A stretch of DNA of 64,000 bases from Labyrinthula sp. Ha (lineage: Eukaryota > Sar > Bigyra > Labyrinthulida > Labyrinthulaceae): positions 558,001 to 622,000 of the forward strand of contig JAALGZ010000021.1 in assembly GCA_015227615.1 (NCBI GenBank), written 5' to 3'. The notes beneath the pieces were generated by a model that made no database searches, was not told the origin of the DNA, and saw nothing but the letters and a program-made list of their open reading frames with translations. Positions within the stretch are counted from its first letter, which is position 1. Each line of letters begins with the position of its first letter. Made by a program: the position numbers and the translations under genes. Positions 1 to 11,118 of the stretch are shown here, piece after piece.

Positions 1-209
1 TGTATTTCTGTTATTTGTTTGGTACCAAAATTTTGTATGGTGTTGGCGCAGGAGAACAAATTTGAATTGCTCAAAAATATTTCTCTCCTTAGTTCTCGCG
101 AGATAACTAGGCCTTCTCGAGAATGATTTTATCAAAATATCAGTGCTGCGGGAAAATTTGAGTGCTATTCTCGAGAAGCTCTCGTCAAGACTCTCTCATT
201 AAACGTATC
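1..209 (+). mobile_element. Right end of a TA-flanked TIR element (partial copy 2)
   Basis: This stretch matches 55648-55850 in the same orientation, beginning with an almost unchanged run of about 50 bases and continuing with roughly 75-80% similarity. It stops at the same place as that copy: the terminus TAAACGTATC at 200-209 corresponds to TAAACACGCC at 55841-55850, and both are followed by TA. It carries the same CTCGCGAGATAA and CTCGAGAAG motifs. The rest of the element lies left of the window. It is a non-autonomous DNA element with no coding capacity visible here. Confidence 0.8.
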
Positions 210-879
210 TAGTCGATGGGCTACAGGAAATATGACGCAGCTGTATAATATAGTCAACACACTCTTAAGCGCCCGGTTGTTTGCCTCAAAACTAAGGTAC
301 TTCTTCTAATCTGATCCACCGGAGCAACTTCCCAAAATTAAATATCCCATGGACAAAACCATCGATCCACAGTATCGAGATTTTCCATAACTGAAGTTTC
401 AGGTGGGCTAGCAAAATATGTTAGACCAATTCTAATGCAAAATTGGAAACATGAAGTATGCAAAAAGATAAAGCAAAGGGCTGAACCTAAAACAAATGGT
501 TCTAAGGCCCGAAGAATAAAATCTATCTAAAACTGTAGGGAATTTGGGTACGGATATTTATATCATAACTCAGAAGATATTGTGGAAGTCATCACTACAC
601 CTGCCAGTTGTAAATTAAGCTCAAAAAATCATGCTTCTAACAACTTCAAAAAGACAACAATTTCTGTGAAATGCAGTTAAAGCTGCTGAAGACTTAATGG
701 TTACAGAATTAAGTATAGTTCAGACTAGAATTGCTCGTTTGAAGTTAACATTAAGCTTATTCTTGACACAAGAAAGCGCCTTTTCGTCTTAAACAAAAAA
801 AATCACTGCAATCATGAGACCAAAGCACTTTGAAATGTAAAAACATATACAAGACTTTACAACATAAAACTTAAGAATG
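210..879. other. Intergenic, no recognisable feature
   Basis: AT-rich sequence between the TIR-element end and the decayed transposase. I see no reading frame of note. Part of it may belong to the 5' flank of the transposase element that follows, but no terminal repeat was found. Confidence 0.5.
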
Positions 880-2515
880 ACTAAACACTTGAGATTTGTT
901 GACAGCGGAATCGCAGTAGCAGATGTTGCTCTTCATCTCAACTTTACAGGAAAGATTCTTAGCCAAAAAGCAGCAAAAAGAATTAAGAAAAACATAAACA
1001 AGGAGTAAATTTTACCAAAGATAATAATTTCAAAAAGTAAATCAGCTGTGGCAAGAGATGCCTCGAAAGTGGAGCAAGTTTTAATATGACATGGGAATAT
1101 TCCAAAGATGGCAAAGCTATTTTAAGCAGACTCAATTTTCAAAAGGGCCTGCAGAATAAGTTAAACAGTATATATGGGGATAGTATCCTAATGGATACTA
1201 CCCATGATTTCAGCAAATAAAGATTCGCAGCAATACTCCCTTGCAGGATCAATTGGTTTTTGAATAAGTTAAACTCTTACTACACGATGATGGAAACAAT
1301 TCGGGCAAAGTTATCATTAAGAGCTTTAAACATATTAGTCTTCATGGTGCGGTTGTCACCATGACGGATAGTAGTAAAGATTTGGAAGCAGGTATGAATT
1401 AACTTGGAGCTTATAATGTTCTCTCCGGTAAGCGCTTCCGTGCAATTTTGAACTCAGCTGTCGCTGGTCTAAGAAGAAGTAAAAGGGTAAAGCCTACCTC
1501 GATGTCGTTGAAAGTATTGACAGGAAGTTTTCGTGCGAAGAAAACCCTGATCAACTTATTGAATACGTATTCGCTGAGTTTGAAGTTAAACCTCAATAAG
1601 TAAGCCTGATAAATCAAATAAAAAATGTGTTGAGTAAGAACACCAAAGTATCTTAATTTCCCCCACAATACCACCCAAAAGTTTAAAGCTTTCCAATCCA
1701 TCATCAAGAGAAACGAAGAACTAACTTCCACCTTCAAAACTGTGCCCTTGCTTAGTTTCCCATTTTCCATGACAATGCTGAGGATATTTACATTGTGAGA
1801 GCTTTAAAAAGTCCAAGGGTTTGGTCTGGGAGGATAAAATGGTTAACAAAGAGGTTGATCACATGCTCACAGCATAATTGAAGTTTAAGACAGAGGTTTA
1901 AACCGTAGAATAATAAAATGAATGTAAGTTTGTCGTAAGTGATTCAGAGCTCAGGGTAAAGACTAGACATGTTACCAAAGTTACAGAACGGCATGGAGTA
2001 AAATTTAGTTTCTCTGGTTGCGAGATGTGGAGTAATCCTTGTTTTCCTTGGAGGAGCTACGCTCCATCCTGTTATCATAAAGAGTTCCGATTTTTCTCCA
2101 TTTATTATTTTCCTAGAAGGTGGAGGTTACAGGCTGGTTCACCTTGTAAACAGACTTTTTGGGAGTTGGGATGGCCAACTTCTGGGCCTAATAAGGCTAG
2201 CCGATTCAAGGTCAAGGTTTATCCATTTATCTTAACCACATTCTGAGAAAACCGGATGATAAATGTTCAAAAACTCTCACAGCATATAAAGTACTCTTTT
2301 AAGGAGTGAAAACACCGGTGAGGATTGATCGAGCCTGTGCGATAGTCCTGGAGATGACCACAGTCACGAAGAAAAACTTCGATGAAAACTTCGTGAATAC
2401 GATCGACTTGCCAGAAGAAGTTGAGACCATTTCTGAGACAATGAAAAGAAGAACCAAGAGGGAGAAGGCTATCGTAGTAAAGATTGTTTCGTTAATTGGC
2501 TTCTCCAATTATTAA
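880..2515 (+). mobile_element. Decayed Mutator-like (MULE/SWIM) transposase, copy 1
   Basis: Scattered open stretches on the plus strand line up in order with those at 31.6-33.1 kb. The clearest is an uninterrupted frame at 1050-1217 that reads GKRCLESGASF, then RLNFQKGLQNKL and ILMDTTHDFSK. The MDTT block resembles the first catalytic Asp region of Mutator-like transposases (D-T-T-Y/H). Upstream, FVDSGIAVADVALHLN at about 895-950 looks like the N-terminal region of the same family. Downstream, KFVVSDSELRV (about 1925) precedes the position of the SWIM zinc finger, and a C-terminal KVKVYPF block lies near 2210. The frame is broken many times, so this is a dead copy. Family assignment rests on motif resemblance and on the paired copy; no terminal repeats were identified. 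Confidence 0.45.
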
Positions 2516-5500
2516 CCATAAGAAATATCTAAGAACACTTCCTCTTTTAGTGGGTAGTTGCCAATTTCTCAAAATTTTTCTGTATAAATAACTTTGACCC
2601 AAAACCGCTTTTACTTCTTTCTTCTTGAAATCTAATTTTAAAAACTGTTGAACCCCATTCATTTTTGTTTTACTTTTTCATTAACAATTATTAAATAATA
2701 CTCGGATCTACAACCTTCAGATGAGTTGCTAAGCAGCGTTTCTGATTCTATCAAATTCTCTTTTCCTCTCTTAAATATCATTCTCTAAATATCCTAGACA
2801 ACACAGATATAAAATAATTTTAATGACCATAGAAGACGTAGAAATAAAAAAATAACTTTTGTTTCCCTGGGTACATTGTGTATGTAGAGACCACTTTCAA
2901 ATATCATTTTCTGTTACTTGGTTGTTTGGGCATAATCCAAAAATATATCAAATCTCATTTAACATAACTTGTAAATATAATATAAACCATTTGTCTTCAT
3001 AATGCTATCCAGTTTGAGCTCTCTATGTCTTAGATAGTTTTATTACATCATATTTGGGTCTTCACTACAATTATATGGGATTTTTTGATTCATAAATTTT
3101 TGGAGTAAAAATCTATTGACCTCCAAAAGATCTTGTTTATACATGTATATATATGTATGGCTTCAACTCTATCCTCATATATAATGCATAATTTTTCCCT
3201 CTATTTATTTTAAATTGGGTAGTTTTATCTGATTTGATTGTTAGGGTTCATTAACCCATGTTATGTATGGTTCACTCATTGCCGAGGGTGACCCGATTTA
3301 ACTAATAAAAGTTCTGTGCTCTATAGTAAGTATTTTTCTATCTGAATATTGATTATTCATATATACTTCTTTAGAATGTATAAAGTGTCTCTTATTTAAA
3401 TCCTCGACTAACAAATTCTGTTGCTAGTTTGATCGATACTTCTTCAACATAAGTGAAGTATGTTCTTATACCGACAATTTATGCTTGAATACTGAATAAA
3501 GAGCCTTTTTTTAATTATCTGCTCTATTAATCTTTTTTATTTGGTTTAACTTACATTCTGTTTCTTTCTTTTTTAGTTGATTCTTTATAGTTTGTGGGCT
3601 TTTATAATTATTCTGAGCAAATAACAAAAATATACAATCATAATTTGGTCTATCTGACTCCGAAATCAAATATTCTTACTCGGTTCTCTAAAACTAATCT
3701 CATGTGTCTTTGCTTACTTTTCTACTCTGAATTACATCTAACTCTTATTTTAGGGTTGATAACTTCAATATTGTATGAGATCTGCCTCTAGGCTCAATGT
3801 GTCAGTATATATAATTATTTTTCTTTGATTTCTGTAGAGCTGAAGAAATCTATGTTACTTGTTTAGAATATATTATTTAAGGAATAGAAAGGATAAACTA
3901 TGGAATTTTATTTTGCAAACCTTCTTAGATCACTGCAATACCTTAGATTTGCTTACCTACTTGATATGAGCTAATTGCTTGTAAATTAACTTATTACATG
4001 TATTTTAGTTGTTAACTTATTAACACACGCTGATAACGGTGAACGGGGTTAGCTTAATAAATTGCACAACTCTATTATTAGCCGTCAATTCTCTTAGCGG
4101 CACTTTTTTATTTTCTATATATATTCTTGCCTCAAGTAGTTTCTTATGTTCTGGAAAAATTTCCAAGTGTATTATTTCTTAAGAAATGGTTTTTCAGTAA
4201 TATGATATCAAGAATTAAAAGATTGTATAAGAAAATCTTAGAAATCGTAGGCACGTCGTTCTATAATATATATATATATTATCAAATATTTACATGGTGT
4301 TTAAATAACCTTTAATAAATCTCTCTTCATCTCTTGAAACCCTCCATCTCATGGCCTAAAATTCTCGCTTCTAAGGTTTGTTTACCATGCACCTCGGCAG
4401 TGTATCATATTTTATTTTTATGGTTTAAGAAGATTTACAAGAAATGACACATTGGTCCTTTATTTAGCGAAATTAACACGTTAATAAAGACAACTCCGTA
4501 AACCCCAATAAAATAACTTTTAAGCTGAATATTCTCTTCTTTTTTCTTAGTTCAGAAGCAGCAAATCCACAAATTCTGGTTTGAAATAACATTACATACA
4601 AGGATAAATTTTTCTAGGTTATTTTTACGGAAGCAGCGGTTTCTATCCAAAGAGTAATCTTATGAACTTCTGGTATATTTGAAATTAGAAATACATATGG
4701 AAACCCCATGCTTCCGGCTACCTTTAAACTATTAAATTTCCCAAAATTTCACCACCATATTTTCCCCGATGGTTTCCATTTTCAAAAATATTAATTATAT
4801 TTTCCCTTTATCTTTAGTGTTATATTTCATCTAATAACATCACCCCGTCACATATGAGTCACATCCTACGTAACAGTATATTCTTAATCATTACCCAACA
4901 GGAAATTATCTCTCACTATCCGACCTCAAAATGTTTCCCATATTTGATCTACATCCATCAAATATAGCTATCTCTTAGGTTGGTACGAATCAAAGCTCTT
5001 GATTTATAGATCACGTACATGGCAACTTTAAAAAAGGTGCTCTACTAAAGCAAAAACCAAACTACTCGATTGGTACATGGGTCTCATTACTCCAATACCT
5101 TCAAAGTTTAATTTCCTACGATATATCTTAATGTCTGCTACATAGTACTTAGAAATCTCTGGGGATAAAGTTAAAAACTGTCGAACATTAAATACTTTGT
5201 CTGAATAAAAAAAATAATTTGACTGAGCTTGATACCATACTCAGTTCTTCCCCTGTGGTATTTGTTTTCCCCCAATTAAATTTAATACCGGTTCTTTAGT
5301 ATATATATTTGTAGCTAGCGCCTCCCATGTATTTTATAGGGTTAAATTCCTTTCCATCCAATCTTCAACAAAAATTCTATTTGAAATACCAATGATCCAC
5401 GAGCTCCTTGACCACTGTGTTTCCTCAGTTATAGATGAATGCTTTATTAAGGAATCATCAGCTACGAAGCCGCCATATTCTTAAAATACAGCCCATCATG

Positions 5501-8250
5501 AGTACCACCTGAATTGTCCCATTTAATAGGCGCTTTTTCTACATATTGGTAGATAATGATTATATAATCTCCACAGGTTCATACCATATCATGTTGAGTT
5601 CAGTGCTTTCCCAAGGGACATTCTTCGCACTGATTAAGCCCCGCCCATCACAATAAAACGGGATATAGGTCTTCTTCACCGAAAATATATTTTAAACAAT
5701 AAACCATGCACTTAATCTTTGTTAAGATAACTAACTTTGTAATATTTTATAGTTTTAGTCGTTAGTATTGCGGGAACCCATAGGGTTCCTGTGCAGAACA
5801 TTCTCAAATACTTGTATCAGCATACCATCACCCAACCTATTTCTAAATATTGTATGGGAAAAGATCCTGTTCTATTATATTCATAAGAGTTGTATTTATT
5901 ACTAAATATTTAGAGTGCACAGGGATGTTACGTATATCCTTTAAGTTACTAGAAATTAGGTGCAACTCATAGACTACTTTCATAATGGTGCTCACCATCC
6001 TAGAACTCTTGCGTCATTGTCTTAAATACTCCGAGGTTAGGATCTTCAGATAGCTCCACACGTTCTGTTGCAATAACATCACGTTATCATTCATTCAAAA
6101 AATATGTGAGATCAGAAACTTATATGTATGAGTTTATGCTCCTCGGCCTGCTTCTTAATAGTATGTTAGCAAAATGTAATCCATGATCTATAACCAATAT
6201 CTATTTCTTAGGTATTCCTTGGCTACTACGTAATATAAATAGTACCTGTATCATTTAATGGAAAATTTTTATAGCAGCATAGTGTAACCATACATTTTTT
6301 TTGAAGATGTTGATGATTACCAGTATCCGTCCCCTTAAGTTCGCATAAAAATAGGCCTCTACGAGGGTCATGTTGGAGGCTCGAACCAAAGTTAATAGCG
6401 TTAGCCTACTTTTCTTCAACTTAAATTTTACTCTACAGTAGATTAAATGGTTTCTCGGATCCGTAATAGTCGTTCTTCCTGCAGCATCCTTATCGTAATT
6501 CCCTTTTGTGCTCCAATGGATCTTTCCCATCTGGTAATTCCTGAGACATGGCACCATGGCGGTTTTAGAGATGTAAAATTACCAACTGCCTCCAAAAAGA
6601 TATTTGAGATTATTAACTTTCCATTGCAGTCGACTGCGGAAAAACTGCCACCATGTCTTTCGTCTTTCTTGGTGCTCTAAGTTTGCGCTTCACCGATACT
6701 GTTTCAGGTCTCACTATCATACCGGAATTCTGGTACATATTAGATTAACAGTTTTTTCAATCAAATTTGAATTCTAAGTGAGAGTTGCGTTGAGTTAATA
6801 TAAATAGTCAGCTTTAAAAGAGCTAGTCTATCATAATTGCGTCAATAAGTAGAGAGAGATCCCACATTATGGAAGCTTTAAAATAGTATTAGAAGGATAA
6901 ACTAATAAAATAATGGTTATGTTGAGTTTTCCGAAGGGCTCTATGTTAGCTGCCGGTGGTTGCCTTTGTAGTATATTGAAAGCCCGAGGATCTTGATTGG
7001 TGTGAATACTTACACAGAACTTCTAAATAAATACCAACTTAAAAAAGAAAAACATGTATTTACTAGAGCTAGTATTATAATTTTACTAAATACAATTATA
7101 TATATATGTTGGGTAATTTATCAATTAACTGCTAATGCATAATAAAAACATTCTCGTACAAGACACATACACATGCTATTTACACATTCTTAAACTGATA
7201 TTGACTACTATAAAACTTGTCTATTCACTTTCACATGATGATACAGCTCTTACTGGAATCTTAGCATGAAAGAACAAAAATCAGAAAAAAGACAGATTAT
7301 TTTCGCTTATTTTCTTAAGATACCTCTTTTGCCGTAAAGTTTGCCAAAGATATATAAGCAATCTCGACTGTGTGTACTCGGAAAAGAGATATACTTTGAA
7401 GATCAGCTAGATTCTTGAAGGGATGTAGCTACTGAGCAATGACCACCTTTATCGACATGAGGCGTACATATATAAAATCTATCATATTCCATTTGAATTT
7501 CTTCCTACCCTTATACAATGGCATCAATATATACAGGTAGTTTTCATCAATTAGGCTAACGAGGGAAACAATAATAAATATACACTGCAAATTAAAACAA
7601 ACTATACGATAATTGTATTTGAGCACTCCTAAATACTTGTTTTAACTATTATTATTTAATCAAAAGTTCAATACGGTTATATTACTACCAAACACCTCAG
7701 CTTATAAAATTCTCATAAAACACATGCAATACCTTAAGATTTCAAGGCTGGATTTATGAACTAGTTTGGGGAGAGGTTTGAAAAATTGGAAAATAGTTTC
7801 TTAAGTTAATGGTTACAGATCGACGATATTTTAACACAGTAGAGTATACTAAAAAGTACTAAAATTTTTAATGGTATTTCTCTTTGTTCTTTTCATGACA
7901 TATATCCAGGATTATTAAGTTAGTAACACTACTTTAGAAGTGTTCGTATTCAACATAGCATGCAAAAATATAGTATTCTAGAAGATGTTGCATTTGTTTC
8001 ATTGTATTGCATTAAGGTTATTAACCACAAACTACAATTTGTCCACAGCTCTGTACTATTTAATAAAGAAGGATTTAATTTATTGACTCAGCACACATTA
8101 ACATTCTAACAACTCACCATTTCTTAAATTTATTCTTTTTCTTTTCTTTTAAGACATGGCGATAACAAAAAGCAATATCGCAAGAAAAATATACAGATAT
8201 TTTGCTACAGGAAGTCATTCTTAAGATATTATTTAATCTTACCTATAGCT
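2516..8250. other. Gene desert
   Basis: About 5.7 kb of AT-rich DNA with no convincing gene. Short open frames, such as those at 3594-3791, 4127-4315 and 6255-6557, have no recognisable domain and no neighbouring coding signal. The minus strand at about 5.5-6.7 kb contains several fairly long interrupted frames that look like decayed coding sequence of unknown family. A short hairpin lies at 5769-5793, with GGAACCC/GGGTTCC arms and an ATA loop extended by wobble pairs. Confidence 0.5.
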
Positions 8251-8934
8251 CTACAGCATTTCAGTAGATACAATCTCCATTTCTTTCTTTTTTTCTTTTC
8301 TCCCGCCAGTATTGTTATATCTAAACAACACCAAAAGAAGAACCATTAGACTAACACCCAAAGCCGCTATAGATAAATAGAACGATGCGTTTTCCAAATT
8401 GTCTCTATCAACTGGAGAACTAGTTGGTAGTTGAGTTGGAATTTCTTCCTCGCAAAGGGCAAACTCAATTCCACAACCAAAGATTAGATTCATATCTTCT
8501 TCAGCCTCAGCAGATATATTTCGATATAATTCTCCATCTACTTCACAATTAATACAAGTTGGAAGAAAGCACGTGTATCGAAGTGGAAGCAGGGTTACAT
8601 ACTCCTCAACACAGAATCGACCTTCACCTACAATCTCAGCCAAGGCTTCTCCAAAAGCAGCCAAATCATCTACTTCATCGTTCTCAACTAGTTCTGTAAA
8701 TGCTTCTTGTCCTTCTGGAGTTAATGAATTATAAACTTCAATAACAGCATCACTATAAGGTGCAACACAGTCAAAAATTGATTCATATTCATACTCACAA
8801 TCCTCGTCCTCTTGCAGTTCATACAATTGAAAATTTCTTGTCAATTTTCCAATAAATGTTTCCATAGGAGATACCCCAGACTCTGAAGCTGTATTCCTTG
8901 TCTCTTGAACTACGGTTTCTGATTCTGTTTTCAT
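8251..8934 (-). CDS. 8-cysteine single-pass membrane protein, paralogue 1
   Basis: A 227-residue protein with an acidic N-terminal region and eight cysteines at residues 46, 56, 108, 122, 127, 130, 154 and 161. A short linker (LPTSSPVD, about 169-176) follows, then one membrane span at about 184-205 and a lysine-rich tail ending STEML. The gene at 10342-11118 encodes a paralogue with exactly the same cysteine spacing and the shared blocks EDCEYEY, GEGRFC, PTCINC and FGCG. The basic residues after the span predict a cytosolic C-terminus and an external or luminal cysteine domain, yet no N-terminal signal peptide is visible. An in-frame stop lies a few codons upstream of the chosen ATG, and the paralogue has a leader of nearly equal length, so this start is likely right. 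No known domain was recognised. A surface receptor or adhesion role is inference only. Confidence 0.85.
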   Translation of the reverse strand: MKTESETVVQETRNTASESGVSPMETFIGKLTRNFQLYELQEDEDCEYEYESIFDCVAPYSDAVIEVYNSLTPEGQEAFTELVENDEVDDLAAFGEALAEIVGEGRFCVEEYVTLLPLRYTCFLPTCINCEVDGELYRNISAEAEEDMNLIFGCGIEFALCEEEIPTQLPTSSPVDRDNLENASFYLSIAALGVSLMVLLLVLFRYNNTGGRKEKKKEMEIVSTEML

Positions 8935-10341
8935 ATTTTTTGAGTCTATTTAGTTTACTTTATGTTCTCTGATTAAGGACAGAGTTTAAATATATACAGT
9001 ATAAACTCTATACTAAAATAGAATAGATAAAGTACAACAAAATGGGTTTAACACAAACTTTTCATAGCAGTTTTTATATCTATTCTATTTATCTTGAATA
9101 TAAACAGTTAAATACATATAAAGTATTGCAGGTTTTTAAAGTTTGGGAAGAAATTGTAATTGCAGTTGTATAATAGTTTTAAGTTCAGTCTACTTACAAA
9201 ATAAAATTGTGGTAATGTCCCAGCGCTGTATACAAACATATTTAATTTTGATAACGTTTGTGTTAAAAAAAGTGAAGTTTTGGTTAATTCTTTTTATGCA
9301 GTTGATAATAAATAAATTTAGGAGAATTTTATTTCTTCTTAGAGTAAGAGAAAAACAAAAGTCTATTAAAATATATCTGACTTTAACTTTAGTGTCAGTT
9401 TGATCAAGAATATTATTAAATTGAAATATTTAACCAAAATGATATACTTGGCAAATATTAATGAGACCATTCTTATATATTATTTGTTTTCATAGTTTGA
9501 TTGATATCAGTATTTTATGTAAGTCAAGAACAAAATATAATATAGAAAGTATGGGATATTAATAAATAAAAATTAATAATAATACAACACTATAATATGT
9601 AGAAAAGTGTCTTGGAAACCATTATAGTTGTAGATTTCAACTCCTTGTTTTAACTTTACTGTTGCATTCATGCAGTAATCAATATCACTAGAAACAATTT
9701 TTGTCTTGCACTAAAAATGGAAAACTATTTGATACTATTGTCCTTGTTGACTATGCTTGATTCAGCAACATCTTAGTAGTTATTATCCCACGGACAGAGT
9801 ACCTCGTGAGCTGCAAAATCTTTCACCAGCCAAGGCATCTAATTTTAAACCATTTCTTTGTGCAAATCGACCTCTACATAAAATAGTTGAACAACTGACA
9901 CAATATTTATAGTTTTAGTTACGGTAATATCTATAAAACTAAATGAGTTTGAGTGTAAATTTTTGAATGCTTTCAGAAAAAGTACTTCTGAAATATATTT
10001 CTGTTTCTTTTTGCACTTATTCTTGTTAAATTATCTAACAGAAAGTTCCAAGTCAAAAAAATTAATTGTTCACGGAAGCTCTTTATAAAGTTTCACTGCG
10101 TATTTATCTTGGCTTTTCATTCTTGGTTTCTTATAATTGACAATAACTTTTTATAATACAAGAAAAGACTAGGTTTCTTTTAATATAACGAAGATTTGAT
10201 ACTCGTTTTTTGAGTTTATAAGAAGCTGATGCTCTTAATAAGAACAGAATAAACATTAAAATAGAGAAAAAAAGCTAGGCAAACTAATTAACTCTTATGT
10301 ATACTGAATTTGCTCGCGCTTAGTAAGCATTATTATTACTT
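8935..10341. other. Spacer between tandem paralogues
   Basis: About 1.4 kb of AT-rich DNA containing the upstream region of the first paralogue and the downstream region of the second. An inverted repeat sits at 9016-9090. The open frame at 9143-9403 is hydrophobic and low complexity and looks like chance. Confidence 0.5.
9016..9090. repeat. 14-bp inverted repeat upstream of paralogue 1
   Basis: AAATAGAATAGATA at 9016-9029 is perfectly complementary to TATCTATTCTATTT at 9077-9090, with a 47-nt loop. It lies 82-156 bp upstream of the start codon of the minus-strand gene at 8251-8934, so it may be a paired regulatory site or the remnant of a small foldback element. AT-rich composition raises the chance of coincidence. 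Confidence 0.5.
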
Positions 10342-11118
10342 TTATAATAACTCTTTACTCTCAACTTCAATTGCTACTGTAGGTTTTTTCTCTGTCGATT
10401 TCTTCTTGTATGAAACAAGTGCAAAAATCACTGCAAGTAAAGAAAAAAACATAGCTGCAACAGAGAAGTAGAACGAAAATACTTCATAATCTACTTCTTC
10501 ATGTTCACCATTTTCTTCGTCTGTCTCCTCAAAACTAGGAGAATCTGTTTTCTCAAAACTCGGAGAATCTGTTATACCAATAGTTGGAGAATCTGTTATC
10601 CCAAAACTTGGAGAGAATGTTATTTCCTCACAAACTGATATATTTAATCCACAACCAAACTGCAAGAATACATTTTCTTCAGTTTCTTTAGCTAAATCTT
10701 CAAATACAAAACCATTTTTATCACAGTTAATGCAGGTTGGTATAGAGCAATAAAATGACTCTTCAACGGCATCAATAAATTCAATCGTGCAAAAACGTCC
10801 TTCGCCTAAGATTGAAGCAAACTCTTCTCCTAACTCTGCAATATTCAAGTATTCATAACTTGAAAGTAAATCAAATAATGCCAGAAGTTCTTCTTCTGTG
10901 AGGGAAGCAAGAACATTCTCAATAGCTTGATTTACCCCAGAGCTACAGTCCCTAAACCCAGTATACTCGTACTCACAATCTTCTTGTAATAGTCCATTTG
11001 CATTTGCCAATACAATTTTTTCTCCAATTGGTTGAACAATATTGTTTTGAAGCAGATTTCTATTGTTAACCAACTTGAGCCTCAAATTTTTTAATAAGGT
11101 TTGTTTTCCACTACTCAT
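10342..11118 (-). CDS. 8-cysteine single-pass membrane protein, paralogue 2
   Basis: A 258-residue paralogue of the protein at 8251-8934. Cysteines at 48, 58, 110, 124, 129, 132, 156 and 163 reproduce the spacing C-x9-C-x51-C-x13-C-x4-C-x2-C-x23-C-x6-C residue for residue, while overall identity is only about a third. It differs by a stalk of four 8-residue units of the form (S/T)(F/I)(G/E)xTDSP at about 171-200. A membrane span follows at about 213-235, then a basic tail ending ESKELL, which fits an acidic dileucine endosomal sorting motif (ExxxLL). No signal peptide is seen at the N-terminus, as in the paralogue. Same strand and tandem order point to a local duplication. Function unknown; probably a surface or endomembrane protein. 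Confidence 0.85.
   Translation of the reverse strand: MSSGKQTLLKNLRLKLVNNRNLLQNNIVQPIGEKIVLANANGLLQEDCEYEYTGFRDCSSGVNQAIENVLASLTEEELLALFDLLSSYEYLNIAELGEEFASILGEGRFCTIEFIDAVEESFYCSIPTCINCDKNGFVFEDLAKETEENVFLQFGCGLNISVCEEITFSPSFGITDSPTIGITDSPSFEKTDSPSFEETDEENGEHEEVDYEVFSFYFSVAAMFFSLLAVIFALVSYKKKSTEKKPTVAIEVESKELL
10519..10608 (-). repeat. Tandem 24-bp repeats coding the TDSP stalk
   Basis: Four consecutive 24-bp units inside the gene encode residues 171-200 as (S/T)(F/I)(G/E)xTDSP, with the last unit diverging to EETDEE. The paralogue has only a short TSSP linker here, so the array expanded after duplication or was lost in the other copy. Confidence 0.75.

Noticed and set aside
6255-6557. A 100-codon minus-strand frame with coding-like flanks
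   Set aside because: No recognisable motif and no second copy in the window; kept only as a comment in the desert entry.
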